Assembly (NCBI GenBank): GCA_028564705.1 | Contig: JAPXFQ010001411.1 | Coordinates: forward strand, 447,501-511,500 | Source of the DNA: Apricaphanius iberus | Lineage: Eukaryota > Chordata > Actinopteri > Cyprinodontiformes > Aphaniidae | DNA length: 64,000 nucleotides | Direction: 5' to 3' | Shown: positions 20,668-33,409 of the stretch, piece by piece | Position numbering within the stretch: the first letter of the stretch is position 1 | Layout of the letters: every line of letters starts with the position of its first letter | The notes under the pieces: model-generated | What the model was told of the DNA's origin: nothing | The model's input: the letters and a program-made list of their open reading frames with translations, nothing else | Database searches by the model: none | Made by a program: the position numbers and the translations under genes

Positions 20668-21420
20668 GCTGACAGGAATGACACCTAGTGTGGTCTTCTG
20701 CTGCTGTAGCCCATCTTCAGCAAGGTTCGACATGTTGTAGATTCAGAGATGCTCTTCTGCATACCTTCGTTGTAACGAGTGCTTATTTGAGTTACTGTGT
20801 CCTTTCTATCAGCTCAAACCAGTCTGGCCATTCTCCTTCGACCTCTGGCATCAACAAGGCAATTTCACCCACCGAAAATGGGTGAAAATGCCTTGTTTTC
20901 AGGCCAGCCATGATCTGCTGGCATCAATGTTTTCCATTCTCTGTAAACTCTACAGATGGTTATGCATGAAAATCCAAGCAGGTCAGCAGATGATGAAATA
21001 CTCGTCTGGCACCAACATCCATGCTACGTTCACAGTGACTAAAATCACCTTCTTCCCCATTCTGATATCCATCCATCCATTTTCTTAACCGCTTAATCCT
21101 TAATGGGTCGCGGGGGGGCTGGTGCCTATCTCCAGCTGTCAACGGGCGAGAGGCGGGGTTCACCCTGGACAGGTCGCCAGTCCATCACAGGGCCACATAG
21201 AGACAGACAGTACAAACAACCATGCACGCACGCACCTAATGACAATTTAGAGTGATCAATTAACCTGACAGTCATGTTTTTGATAATCGGTTTTAACTGC
21301 AGCAGATCATTTTGACCATGTCTACATGCCTAAATGCATTAATTTGCCGCCATGTGATTGGCTGATTAGAAATTTGCGTTAACGAGCAGGTGTGCCTAAT
21401 AAAGTGGCTAGTGAGTGTAT
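20668..21420 (-). mobile_element. Tc1-like transposon fragment, 5' half
   Basis: On the minus strand the end at ~21420 (ACACTCACTAGCCACTTTATTAGGCACACC...) is the terminus of a common fish Tc1-type family. The transposase start (MGKKV..., ATG near 21060) and helix-turn-helix region follow but are riddled with frame changes. The copy stops near 20668 inside the transposase, so the DDE domain and other terminus are missing. It is interrupted at ~21065-21270 by another repeat. Confidence 0.65.
21065..21270 (-). mobile_element. Short LINE/SINE-type 3' tail inserted in the Tc1 fragment
   Basis: About 205 bp beginning with (ATCC) repeats (ATCCATCCATCCATTTTC) and continuing with GGGTCGCGGGGGGGCTGG, GACAGGTCGCCAGTCCATC and ATTTAGAGTGATCAATTAACC. 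This is a very common fish retroposon tail whose microsatellite marks its 3' end, so it lies on the minus strand. TGAT or GAT bounds both sides. The clade (L2/CR1-like or a derived SINE) is uncertain. Confidence 0.6.
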
Positions 21421-22427
21421 ATCAACAATCTTTAAGGATAACAGAACTGAAAGCGGCTCTACTGTATATTGTTGTTTGAGATTCTGCCACCTTGCCTTAG
21501 CCGCCATCCAGTTCCAATCCAAAACATCCTCCCCTTTGGACTGAGGTTGTCTGTCGCACCAATTACATATAATAGATCATATTTTATTATTAGGTGTATT
21601 TATTTAGGTTGGTTCTGTTCACATGGAGATAAAACCTGGTGTAGCAGCAAAGATATTCAATAGAACTGGTGTCTCATCCACAAGGTGCCGGCATTTCAGG
21701 ATAAATGATCATGTTTGAACCGGGTCCCAAAGTGAAGAAATTTCACAACAGCGGCTCAGTTGTCTCCATGATTATGAGCTCTCCAGCATTTATTCAGAGT
21801 AGATGACATTGTCAGCCCATTCCTATATTTAACACACAAGTGCAAATCTGTAATAAAGTAAACAAACAATACGGTGTTGCAGTCCTAAAATATCAAATTC
21901 CGACCTTATTATTGATCCTAAATATGATTGTCCCTCTTCTATCACAAGCAGCAAAAATCTGATCAAGAGAACCACAGAGACCATGTGCTTTTGGATAAAG
22001 CATTAATTTGAAGCTAGATTTCCTTTGTTTGCCACTGGGTTGACTGCATATGGTCAGTGTTCTTTTCTGTGTTTTTCTGGCACAGTAAAACAAATGGGTT
22101 CCACATAGCTACTAAAGCAGTTTGTCTGGAACCGTGTAGACATTTTTTAAAATTGTTTTTACATACTATTTTTGAAATTATAGCCGCTTCTCTTCATGTA
22201 AACAGGGCCTAAGAAAGATTTAACTGAAGACCTAGGGGTGAAATATACAGCCCACCACTGGATGCCATATTTTACATCATCACACTCTGATAGATTGTCT
22301 TCCTTAATCAGGAAGCTGTGAAAATAGACTAAAGGAAGTCTAGCAGTTGCATCTTTTGTAGAGAAAGCTTCTGGCTGCTGCTCCCTGTCGGCAGTGGTCG
22401 GATGGGAAGGAAGTTCTTCATTTTCTT

Positions 22428-22502
<75 letters not shown>

Positions 22503-25500
22503 AGTCATACACTCAGCATTGCCACTGGCACGACTCATAAATCCACCCGTTTCATGCTCCTCAGTTCTTCAGAGCCACTTGGAGGGAGGATTTGTGTAAC
22601 AGCTCTGGTGAGTCATTCGTTATCTCTGTCTTTTCATCTATGAATTTCAACTACTGCTCCTATCACCTCTGGTATATGAAATACAGCTTTTTTAAAATTG
22701 TCAGAAAACAATGCAAGTATGAGGCAGACACCTGCAAGTAAGCACCTCAATTTAAAAATAAAATGATTTAAAATGTTAAATCTTTTTTTCTTCCTCTTCA
22801 CGCATGTTTTTTAACTCTGCATCAAATACAAATATCTTAATTCGTACATTTAGTTTTGTTAACTGACATTTATTATGGAATAGAAACCTATAGAGAATCT
22901 ATTATCTAAACTCTACACTCAGATGAGTAGAGTGTGAACCCATCTGTATACTACCCTCTGCAGAAGGCTCATTCACTCACAGATTTCGTTGTTTATCATG
23001 GCCAAAATAAAACAGGCTCCCCTTCCTAAATTAATGTGTTCACTTTTCTAAACGTACGTACAGTTAATTTAAGCCTGTGAGTGAAAGATATTTTATTTTT
23101 ACATGAACTTATTCACCATGTGCTGCGGATTAGTGATTTTTTTTAAGGATAATGAGGCATCAATGAAACAGAGCTTCCCTCTCTGCTGCTCTGCTACTTT
23201 ATAGGGATACACAAACCCAGCAGGGCTGATCAGTCCCATGGCATGCAGCCAGATCTACATCACATGTATAGCCTCAGTTCCTACAGCTACTATCTCATCA
23301 GAGTTCCTTGTGTCGTGTGCAGTATGCTGCCAAGAAAAGTCAAACAGTACACAAGTTTCATCAAAGAGTTACCTAATAGCTGCTGGCATTTATTTATAAT
23401 TGCTTCCTTGTGCAAGATCTGTACAAATGGGTAAGACTTATTGAAGGCATGCAAGAGAAGGCAATTAGCACTATGAAGAGCTCACAAATTCAACTGAGTT
23501 ATGCAGAATAAGCCCTGCTCTATCAGCCTAACTGTGGAATTGTGAAGACTATGAAGAAAACATCACATTTTTTGAAAAGGATCAGTCAATCAAAGGAGCA
23601 TTTGCCGCATGGCAACAGGCTCCTCTCAGGGTGGGACAGGATTTAAATCTGGCTCATGACAAACACATCCACCACTGACAGGAACATATTAGACAAAAAA
23701 GTGTCTGGTTCATACCTTTTGAATGTTTGTGGGTGACTGCTCTGCAGAGTGTTTATTGTAGCTTAACAGAGTCAATGAAGAGAAATGGTTTTAAAAGGAC
23801 AGTTTGAAGAAAGCTACATTATTTTACTCATCTAATGTGTGAGGCACAGAAAGAAAGCAGCTCTCAGCAGGGGTAAGCATACGGATATTTTAGTTATGCA
23901 TTTATTTATGATCTTTATATGTCTGACTGTATCCGGTTGCATTTTAAAATCTCTTTAAAACATCCACACAAAGTAGCCGATTATAACAAGGTAAAACTTG
24001 TCTTCAGACATTTTTCAGGCATTTTGTTAACTTTTAAACATTACACATTCACGCCCTTTGCCTTGATGTCCAAAGTAAAGTGTCTCTGCATCTGTCCACA
24101 AAAAATCCTTGAGAGAGTTTTGTGTCTGCTTGAGGTAAATTTGGTTCTCTATACTACATCTCAAAGTTTACAGTACATAGCAGGAGAGAAATAGTAATAA
24201 AATCCCCTCCCTAATATCTGCCCCCCTCCAAAGAAAACAGTAAAACAGGGTCTCAAGAGAAGTGAGCCCTCTTGTTTGTATGCAAGTTTCACAAAGTTAA
24301 TTTTATATTCCTTCTGCTGAGCCTGTTGTGCCATTTGAAGGTCAAGTGGATGTAGCTTAGCCTGATCTAGCATATGCACATTACCTATTGTAGGTATTGG
24401 TTTGATTATTTTTTTTTATGAAGAGAATTTGGAACATGTTTATTTTACTCTAGTTTGTTATTTTTGTAATTATGTCATGTATTTTGATGTATTTTAGTAA
24501 TTCCAATTTTCATAAAACTGTATGTTTTTGTCCAGTTGTACCACTTAAGTTCAAAATACTTTTGGCAGCAAAACAACTGCATGTCTCTTTTAAAAGCTGT
24601 TATTGTTTTTGTCGTTACGGCATACCCACTCCAACACAAAAAATACCAAGTCTGTAGCATAAAATGTGAAAGAAAATGGTTGCATTTTGATCAGTTTACA
24701 AGTATTATAGAGCACTAGTTATAACCTCATTCACATGGAGTGAGGAATGGATGCAATACATTTTCCCTACGGTTTCTGTATGACTTCCATATGGACTGCC
24801 ATTCAAAGTGACAGCTCCGGAAAGCCCTGCGTTAAAGCAATTAATGTTGAGCAACAGTTGACAAAATCTGTTATGATAGGTTATGTCTTTAGATATACTT
24901 GTAAAAAATGTGAACTATTTTACACTATGAACTGATATCCATGTCCCTCGAAATAAAAGAAAAAGCTGGAAAAAAAGCAACCTGGGTTTTAATTTGAGAT
25001 ATACCGGATGCACCTTGCTATCCCAAGTCTTACTTCCTGTCTGGTTCATGTAATTTCGTAACTTCATGGAAAATCCGTATGCCGCGTTTGCAAAAAATAG
25101 ATTAATAAGTAAACTTTGTGGAGTGCCACATCCTGATCTGTTTTTCGTCTTTGCGAAAGCTGTATAGAGCCTGGACCACATCCATTTCACCCTTGTCTGT
25201 TTAACCAAAATGAGAGTCTTTATCCCAGTTCATGTCACTCAGAAATTTGAATTATTGAATAAGATGGGTTTGACTCGGCAATGATGGGTGACAAGATGTG
25301 CCTTATTTAACCACCATTTTTCCAGTTGACCTTGAGCGTCACACAGATAGTAAACAAGTGCACCCAATTTTTTTAAAGAACTCTACTGTTTTATTGTGTT
25401 ACACTTCTTGTTTCTTTTCATTCCAGTGTTGTTATTCCCTCTTCCGTGATCATATCGCAGCAATTCAGTTTTCTCTTACTGCATGTAAACACACTGACTT

Positions 25501-25539
25501 AAGCCATCTACAAGAAGGGATAGAGGATATTTGACTGCT
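21421..25539. other. Unassigned AT-rich region with a long TC microsatellite
   Basis: I see no gene or recognisable transposon in this ~4.1 kb. Short open frames have no domain features. The main landmark is a (TC)n run at about 22421-22501, which creates artificial Arg/Glu and Ser/Leu frames (22329-22599). This could be unique intronic or intergenic DNA of the host. Confidence 0.5.
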
Positions 25540-25542
25540 TTA

Positions 25543-26252
25543 TGCTGCGTTCACACCACCCTAACGCCAGCATCAGTTGCGGCAAGATTACATGTAAAGT
25601 CTGTGGTCAAGTACGTCAGAGGTCCATCAGAGTCTCTGCGGTGCGTTGTGTGCATTGGCTCAGTCAATGTAGCAAACACAAGCAACGCAGAAGTTCAGCT
25701 AGTTGAACTGTTCACAGATTTGACCGACTTGACGCAGTGCGTCAACCAATCAGAGATTTTCAAAGAACGTAGATTTCAAAAAATCAGAAATAACACCAAA
25801 GACAGATGGACAGGCGCTCCTCAAGAGGTATGGAGCACTAGTAGTTGGTGTTCTTGTAGGAAATTTGAGCTCCGAAGCAACCTAAGAGTTCATAAAATTA
25901 GGCTTGGGACAGACAGAAGTAGCTCTGAAAGTGAACATCATCTATATGCAGCTCTGGGAGCAAATGGTTAAACTCCACAAACTCAGAACGCATCTGAAGA
26001 GTGCGGTGTATCCACAAACGGCGCTGATGCACCCAATGTTGAAGTTGTCTAGCTTAATCTAACCAAATAAGGCCAAGCCACTTACTTGATATGATCCGCC
26101 ATAGTTCAGAGAGTCTGGCAATAGAGGAAGCCCCACCCACACACTCTTTGTTGCTCAGAAGCAAGAATTGCAAGCTTCAACATACAAGCGTCAAACTACA
26201 TGTGCTGGGAGCGTTGTTTGATGCAGACAAACTTTCCGGTGTGAACACAGCA
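25543..26252 (-). mobile_element. PIF/Harbinger-type element, second copy, inverted
   Basis: Ends TGCTGCGTTCACACC and GGTGTGAACACAGCA are inverted repeats, flanked by TTA and GTA (one mismatch in a 3-bp duplication). On the minus strand it carries the same transposase first-exon fragment as 7691-7929: a TAGACAAC...GTTTGTGGATACACC stretch, then codons like FNHLLPELHI. It is more decayed than the first copy. About 710 bp, non-autonomous. Confidence 0.7.
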
Positions 26253-26383
26253 GTAGAAAGCTTAGTTCCTTCAAGATTTAGTCTGTTGTGGAGAGAACCT
26301 CGTTGGCCATCATCTGCTGGGGTAGCATGATCAGAGCCAGGAACTTAAAAACAGTCAATAAATGCTAAAAAGCTCAAAACATG

Positions 26384-26896
26384 TGTTGTAGGAAAAAGGC
26401 ATTTTAAATAAAGAAGTGAGAGAGATTCCTACATTTTATCTTGGAGGTTTAATTATATTCCAATTGATCATACAGGAGAACAGTACAGATCACAGTGAAT
26501 GCTGAATGCTGCCTCCTCCCAGCTCAAATGAAAATAAGTATTTATAAAGTTCAGCAACCTTGCCTCTATGACTTCTGAAGACAAAACTATTCCCTCAGGG
26601 AGGGAATTTCTCAGGATGAAGGCACCTGGCACTTTAGCTGGGAATAAGTGAATCTTGACAGATACAAAACAATGGCAATAGCTTGGGTTAAATCGTAACA
26701 CAATAAGAGAAACTCTCAAAACTAAGTATATAAGAAGAATCAATTTTCTCAGGCAGTGAGGTTGTCTCTAACCTCGATTCCCATGTGAACTCAACACCTG
26801 TTGTCTGGCCCATCTGCTCTTCTGTTCTTCACATCCTCTGCTCTCAGGGTTAATAATACTAACAGATGAATCATAATAATACATTTCTCTATCACA
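26384..26896 (-). repeat. 3' LTR of family-B copy 1
   Basis: 513 bp, minus strand, TGTGATAGAG...TCCTACAACA, directly after the polypurine tract. A TATA-like TTTATAAATAC lies near 26546. The U5 side (CTTGGAGGTTTAATTA on the plus strand) is similar to the LTR at 39112-39612. Its first 50 bp are repeated at 27720-27773. Confidence 0.75.
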
Positions 26897-27773
26897 GTCT
26901 CCTCCCTATTTATCCAGTCTTAAAGATAAATCAAAATACTAAGAAAAATTAACAATTACTAACCTAAGAGACGGGCAACATTAAAAAAGAAAGACAATAA
27001 AAGTGGTTCAAATAATTTAAATTATTACATGTCACATTGAATCATATCTAACAAAATTATCTAATCTAAGCATCCACCTTAATGACATTATCTGAACTTC
27101 ATAACAGTATCCCATACAAAAATCCCGCTAGGGCATAAGATAAGCAACCTCTCAACTATGGTCGTGTTGTCCTTGCGCACGACAGGCGCGCAAAAGTATG
27201 AGACGGCCCCTAGCCCCATAGGTGGCACTCCTGTTTGGTTCCTCATTAGTCAGGTTGCATAAACGTAACTGCAAAACAAATAAAAGGGGCACAATGTTAG
27301 GCAGTATCAATCCAGTACACAACGAAAATCAAAACAATTCTAAATATAAATTGAAACATGTGCTCTTCCCTTAAATGAGTCAGGCATCCACAGCGTGAAC
27401 CTCAAAATCAAGATCAGTCACTCTTTGCTCAGCACCACAGTGACCGTTTGAGAGGTTATACAAAAAGAACAAATCAGTAGTAATCAACATTAATGGTGAT
27501 ATCCATCACAACAACCCCTTAAAAGTTCAAACAAAATCTTAGAAGTTAATATAATAAGCGTTCAAACCCAATTATAATGGGGTATATCAGATAATAAGGT
27601 AAAATTATGCTATGAAAACCAAATCACACAAAGATCAACAGAGTACGTATTTCCACACAGGGCTTCAACCATCTTTGGGAGCCAACATCAGTTCGTAAGC
27701 CTCAAAAGGCTTAAACTTATTCAGCGTTAATAATACTAACAGATGAATCATAATAATAAATTTCTCCATCACA
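26384..27773 (-). mobile_element. LTR retrovirus-like element family B, copy 1 (deleted provirus)
   Basis: On the minus strand it runs: first ~54 bp of the 5' LTR (27773-27720, TGTGATGGAG...), internal non-coding sequence, polypurine tract (26915-26897, GGATAAATAGGGAGGAGAC) and full 3' LTR. CATG is present on both outer sides (26380-26383 and 27774-27777), giving a 4-bp target duplication. Most of the 5' LTR and all of gag, pol and env are missing. Internal sequence 27071-27640 matches copy 2 at ~39810-40330, for example around CTTAATGACATTATCTGA and GTGCTCTTCCCTTAAAT. Confidence 0.75.
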
Positions 27774-27984
27774 CATGCTAATAAGAAGGCTGGTTCTGTT
27801 CTGGGGACAACTGCGGAACCTCTAAAGATGAGGATGCAAAAGATTATTCATATGGAAAACCCTGACAATCACTCCCATGCACAGGTGTAGGAACACACAA
27901 ACATTTACTTAAATTTTCCGTAATCATATGCATATGTGTGTGAAAGGCTGAATGCAGTAGTACATGCTTTCTGGTTCTCTTTTT

Positions 27985-30236
27985 TTATTTTATTTTTAAA
28001 CCTTTGTTTATTGAATTTTTGATAACATTCCAATATCAAGAGATAGCAGTTCGAATCAAAGTTGTGCCAAAAACCAAATTACAGGAGAACCAAAACCAGA
28101 AATTATATACATATGTCTATATAAACATTTATACATGCATATAAACCGAACACAACAGACATAAAAAAATGAAAACATACTAAAGACACCCCAACCATGG
28201 TCACCCACTACTCCCTTTGTGTTCAGCATATTCACTTACACACAGAAAAATAGAAAGCATCCTAGCTTGCAGAATCACACGTTACACTTTGTAGAAAATC
28301 AGAGTGGCTACTCTGGAATGGCCTTAAAACTCAAACCCTTAAAATATGCAAAACATGGATCTCAGGTTTTATTGAATGTTGCAGAGGAACAATGTAACGA
28401 GCACCTAATTTTCTTTAACAAAATGCGGTAAAATCAACCGTCTAGCCAGTAAGGAAACAAAGGCTATAAAGTCAGCTTTATATTTACGAAGCTGCAGAGT
28501 GGGAGGTAAAACTCCAAACAAAGTGGTACATGCTGTTGGAACAAATTAAACCCCCACAGAGACAGAAATAGAGTTAAATAACTCTGTCCAAAAGTTTAAC
28601 AATGCAGGGCAAGACCAAAACACATGACCATGGGAAGCTGGTGCTCAATGACATCTAATGCACATGAGACCAATGATCAATTATAGATTTTGGAGAGCCT
28701 AACACGAGTGAGATGGGTATGATGCAGTAACTTACACTGAATCAAACCGTGTCTAGCACACAAAGATGAGGAGTGAATCCGGCGCAAAATGGCCTCACAT
28801 AACTCCTCTGAAATCTTCTCCCCTAAATCTTCCTCCACTGAGCTTTGATTTTATGCAGTCGGACCAGCCACAAAGTAAAAATAGTATTGTAAAGACGTGA
28901 AATAGCACCTTTAATGGTAGATGAGGGGGTAGGCAAGGGAGTCAATTATAGAGGCCTCTGGAAGATCTGGGAAATTGGGGCTAAGACTGTGGATGAAAGT
29001 ACAAACTTGAAGATATCTAAAAAACTGCTGTCTAAGCAAATGGAATCTGTCGGAGAGTTGCTGAAATGATACAAATGTACCAGCAATATATAAGTCTCTA
29101 AATTCCTTGATGCAATAATCAGACTATAACGTGAAAGCGCCATCAATTAATGAGGGATGAAAAACAGCGTTAGCTGATAACTGCTGTTAACTGAAGGTGC
29201 TAGAAAAGAAAAGGTCTGTAGACCAAAATAATGTCGGAACTGCTTCCAAATTTTAGGACTGGATTTAACTAAGACATTGTTACAAAAAGTGGAAGGAGAG
29301 AAGCTAAGAGATGCATGGATAAGAGCAGCCAATTAGGCAGGTTTAAGAGACAACATCTCCATATTCAACCATGTAGGAGGAACTGGAGCCCTCTCCAGAG
29401 AAATCCAAAGCTTAATCACTCTAAGAATGGAAGCCTAATAATAAAACCTCAAGTTAGGAAGGGCCAAGCCACCCAAAGTCCTAGGTCTCTGCAACAGCTC
29501 CTTTCGCAGACGAGGGACCATCCCATTCCAGATAAACTCTGTGATTAATTTGTCTAATTTATAAAAAAAAGGACTGAGGGAGAAAAACAGCTATGCACTG
29601 GAATAGATAAGAAAATTTAGGGAGGATGTTCATTTTAACTGAATTTATCCTAGCCATGAGGGAAAGAGGTAACACTGCCCACTGTTGAAAGTCCTTTATC
29701 TGATCTAACAAAGGTGCATAATTATAATCAAACATATCTTCAAATCAGTCTCCAATCTGAATATCAGGTACCGAAAGCCAGATGGAACAATTTAGAATGG
29801 GAAAACCAAAGCAGCCCTTTGGGCCCCCTGATTTAAGGGAAACAGCTCACTTTTGTCCAAATTTTGTTTGTAGTCTAAGATCTGACCAAATGATTTAAGG
29901 ATATCAAGGACAACCGGAACTGAGACAGAAAGATTAGAGACATAAAGAAATAGGTCATTGGCATAGAGGGAGACTCTCTGTTTACGCCCATATCTGATTA
30001 TTCTGGTTAATTAAATATTAATTAGATTAATAAAACAAATTAACCCAAGAATTCAACTTCTGGCCAAAACCAAATTTCTCCAAAGCATTGAGTTGAGACA
30101 TTGAGCAGATGTCTGATATTAAAGAACCCATGTCTGTTCTGGACAAAGCCTGTCTGATCGTGAGATATTATCATGTGCAAAACGGATTCCAGTCGCAAAG
30201 CTAACTGTAACCCAGGTTTAGAAGAAAGTCTTTAAA
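27985..30236 (-). pseudogene. L1 LINE ORF2 remnant (RT to C-terminus), decayed
   Basis: Minus-strand translation in several frames gives an L1-type order. Near 30200-30100 it reads LAMRLESVLHMIIS, DQTGFVQNRH and FFNIRHLLN. A deletion then removes the DxEKAFDxVEW region, and ALEKFGFGQK follows. Near 29960 it reads VSLYANDLFLYVS, where the catalytic second Asp-Asp site has become Asn-Asp. Further on, around 28650-28450, come HVFWSCPALLNFW and FIAFVSLLARR, the L1 C-terminal region. An AT-rich 3' end lies at ~27985. The enzyme would be endonuclease/reverse transcriptase; this copy is inactive. Confidence 0.7.
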
Positions 30237-30311
30237 GAACAAAGCCACTAAATATCTATATATATTTTTTATAAAATAACATTTCACTAAAATATGCTTA
30301 GATAATTAATT

Positions 30312-30465
30312 GTGAAATAAAATTCATTAAAACTTGTCATATAAATAAGAAATTCATTAGAACCTGTCAGATAAATAAGAAATTCATTAAAAACCGTCAA
30401 ATAAATAAATAATTCATTGATAAACTGTCAAGTAAATAAGATTTCATTGAATAAAAACTGTTATT
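30312..30465. repeat. AT-rich minisatellite, ~32-bp unit, 4-5 copies
   Basis: The unit AAATTCATTAGAACCTGTCA followed by GATAAATAAG recurs in tandem with small differences at about 30315, 30350, 30383, 30415 and a partial at 30447. Confidence 0.8.
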
Positions 30466-30469
30466 TAAC

Positions 30470-31637
30470 AGAATTCCGGTTGAAATACGGCCCTACTACA
30501 TTTCCCATAATCCCGCAGGAGAACCCAGTCAATCAGAGGGCTAAAACCGATCGAGGTCATGACATTCCGGTTCACTTCCGGTGTTTCACTTCCTGAAAGT
30601 GAGAGAGAGCAGCGTAAGTTCCGCTAGTAATTGTGAACTACAATCCTTCACCATCCGTGGGGTAAGCAGATAAAATATAAATATTTAACAAAATCCGATG
30701 TTAATTGTTATCTGATGGCGGCTATATTGCCATGTTTACACTTGTAGAACTCCGTCATTAGCACTCGGTCGGCGCAGATGCTAACTGAATTAGAGAAACC
30801 ACACCTTTGACTCAACGGTGAGTGTAATATAATGCATGTTAAACATAGAACATTAATAAATACATTAAGCAACCTAAGTACAGAAGGAGTAAGTCGTAAA
30901 AGCCGACATGATTGAAAAAATTAGGTAAAAAAGGCTGCTAGCACCTTGCTAGTGTGGCTAATTTTGCCTAGCCTCTCATTTAGCTGTAATGATGGTACTA
31001 AATCTATCTTAAATCTTTTCTTAAGGCTTATTTGATTCAGCTGAAGGAAAAAACATTTTGAAGTTATTGTGAAGGGTAATTGATGTATGATGGAGATGTG
31101 TTTGAATGCTTTATGTAACCTTTTTATGGGTGATTTAAAGTCAATTTTTGGTGCGCTCCTGTTCTGTTACCGGTGCGGGCAGGTAGCTGATAGCACGTTG
31201 AATGATTGTAATGTCTGTAAATTACTTGAATGTTTTGATTGCTGTGAGATGTCACTAATGTGTGTTGTATTTATTTGCATAAGGACCATCACTAATTCTG
31301 TAATAACCACAAGTGCTGAAATTAGCAAAACTAAGCTAGTTTGATAGATTTTGAAGAAAAGTTGCGTTCTAAGCGCCTAATTACAGTTCCGCGCTGTAAA
31401 TTCACTGATTGTATGACTGAATTGAGAGTATATAATTCTAACCAATTAATGCAAGGTGAATAAGTTATTGATTGGATAAAGAATGATAAACAATACGATC
31501 GTAACGAACTTTTGGATGTTCTGGCCGATCTGCAGGTCAGGTTTTTTTTTTCTATGGACAGATCCGGACACTGAAGGGTGAGCTTGTTGGCTGAAGCATC
31601 CTTGTGAATCCTCATCAAAAATTCGGAGCTTGAACCC
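30470..31637 (+). other. Upstream flank of the PNMA-type element; possible leader and intron
   Basis: A locally GC-richer patch (30480-30660) holds two ACTTCCGG-type motifs (near 30570 and 30585, ETS-like) and GAGAGAGAGCAGCG. It ends at a donor-like GTGGG|GTAAGCAG (30661). A strong acceptor-like tract TTTTTTTTTTCTATGGACAG lies at ~31537-31556. This could be a promoter, leader and intron for the element downstream, or unrelated. No LTR pair was found. The open frame at 31087-31344 has no domain. Confidence 0.3.
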
Positions 31638-32130
31638 TTGGAAGATTCCCAGCGAAGCTGGGTGGCGAGCCAGTTGAACCACAGGACTGAAGCGCGTGTA
31701 GTATCTCTCCTCTCCAAACTTCTTTGTGGTAGGACAAAACGAACACTGATACCTTGGAGACAAACCACTGATCAGGAAGTGAAAAAACTGCCAAATGCAG
31801 TTGTCAGTGGGCTGACTCAGGTAGGTGAACAAGATGAACAGGTTATAGATTTTTTGAAGAAATATGGGTCTATCCATAGAACTATTCTTGTTAATGAAGA
31901 TGCATCTGATTTTTATCAAAACCTGATCGTTGAGAATTCAAACGGCGCTGCTGTAGAGGCATTAAGTGTAATGTTACCTTATAGTTACGCCTTAAAAAAC
32001 AATCCCTCCGTGGTTTACACAAAAAGAGCGCTGAGCAGTGCGTACCAAACTAAAGTTGGTGGTAGCATTACCAAAACGTATCTATCTGATCTTAAAGCTC
32101 TAGCTAAACTGAATATGAACACATTCTTAA
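31638..32130 (+). pseudogene. PNMA-type element: N-terminal domain of Gag
   Basis: About 164 codons before a frameshift near 32130. The core (from TTDQEVKKL through VIDFLKKYGSIHRTILV to YLSDLKALAKL) looks like the alpha/beta N-terminal domain seen in PNMA-like proteins of fish. After the shift the next frame (32132 on) continues with FQISRDIETLGSASEAF. The start at 31638 is the first in-frame ATG but not certain; upstream codons MEDSQRSW are not conserved-looking. Confidence 0.65.
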
Positions 32131-32131
32131 A

Positions 32132-33401
32132 GTGTTCCAAATCAGTAGAGATATTGAAACTTTGGGCTCTGCCTCAGAGGCATTTTCTGCTACCCAAGCT
32201 GAAACTCCGATCGACTCTCAGGGGATAGTGGGTTCAACAGAGCAGAACTCCCCTATTTCGGCCAGCGGTACCCTCGACAATAGGGGTGGTTTTATCTCAC
32301 CTGATACCGATCCTGTTGGTAGGTCCAACACGACCCCCTCACTATCAGCAAATGACATGAATCCACCTGAAAATCAGAAGGTTGTAGTGGAACACATCGT
32401 GAGAAGCGAAGCAACCAACCTTCATTTCCAGTCCCAAGTCAGACTCCGTTCTTTCTCCGGAAAGAATCCAAGACCCAACAACGAAACTGATTACGACACC
32501 TGGCGGTCACACATTGAGCTGCTGTTGAGCGATCCTAACATGCTTCCACTGCAGATTACCAGGAAGATGGTGGAGAGCTTGCTCCCACCTGCATCAGATG
32601 TGATTAAAGGACTGCAACTCAATTCTCCCCCTCTCGCCTTCCTGCAAGTGCTTGACTCTGCTTTCAGTACTGTGGAAGATGGGGAAGAGTTATTCGCCCA
32701 ATTTCTGAATACATTCCAAGATCCAGGGGAGGAAGCTTCTACTTACCTTAATCGGCTGCAGTCAGCATTAAACCTAGCAGTAAAGAGAGGTGGAGTTGCA
32801 CCAAGAGAAGTTGACAAACATCTCCTGAAGCAGTTTTGTAGGGGCTGCTGGGATAGCACCCTGCTATCCACCTTGCAGCTTGAACAAGTAAAGAGCAGCC
32901 CGCCAGCATTTGGGGAGCTTTTGTTAATGCTCCGTACAGAGGAAGATCGGCGAAGGACAAAAGCCTACCGTATGAAGAGACATCTGGGCACCACACGCCA
33001 GAAAGTCCAACTTCAGTCTCACAGTGTGGATGCTGATCTAAAACAAAGGCCAGAAGATTGCCCCAATACCATTGAGAGCATTGCCAAGCAGGTTGCCACA
33101 TTACAGAATCAACTAGCCTCATTTATGGAACAGAAAAAAAGGAACATGTAAAAAGGCAAACGCACAATGAGCCCAAAGTCAAGGCAAACCAAGTGGAAAC
33201 ATACGAACACAGATGGATACAAAGCACACAGGTAAACCCCGAGCCTGGTACTGCTTTAAGTGTGGGGAGGATGGCCACATCTCTTCATCATGCACTGAGG
33301 CCCCCAATCCTGTTTTGGTGGCTGAGAAGCGTAAACAGTTAGAAAAGAAGCAAAATGAGTGGCAGATTAAGACCAACCCCAGCTTAGATTTAAACGACTA
33401 A
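32132..33401 (+). pseudogene. gag: PNMA-type element: capsid and zinc knuckle
   Basis: The capsid region is open from about 32132 to a stop at 33151. It includes VRLRSFSGKNPRPNNETDYD and WRSHIELLL, then SYLNRLQ-like and LLKQFCRGCWD blocks typical of PNMA-family capsids, and ends with a coiled-coil-like stretch (ESIAKQVATLQNQLASFME). After a stop and frame change, 33213-33401 carries a zinc knuckle, CFKCGEDGHISSSC (C-X2-C-X4-H-X4-C), followed by a basic/acidic tail. The capsid would assemble into particles that hold the element RNA. Confidence 0.8.
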
Positions 33402-33409
33402 CGGCTTCT

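Noticed and set aside
22329..22599. ORFs with long Arg-Glu or Ser-Leu repeats
   Set aside because: They are a (TC)n microsatellite read in both directions.
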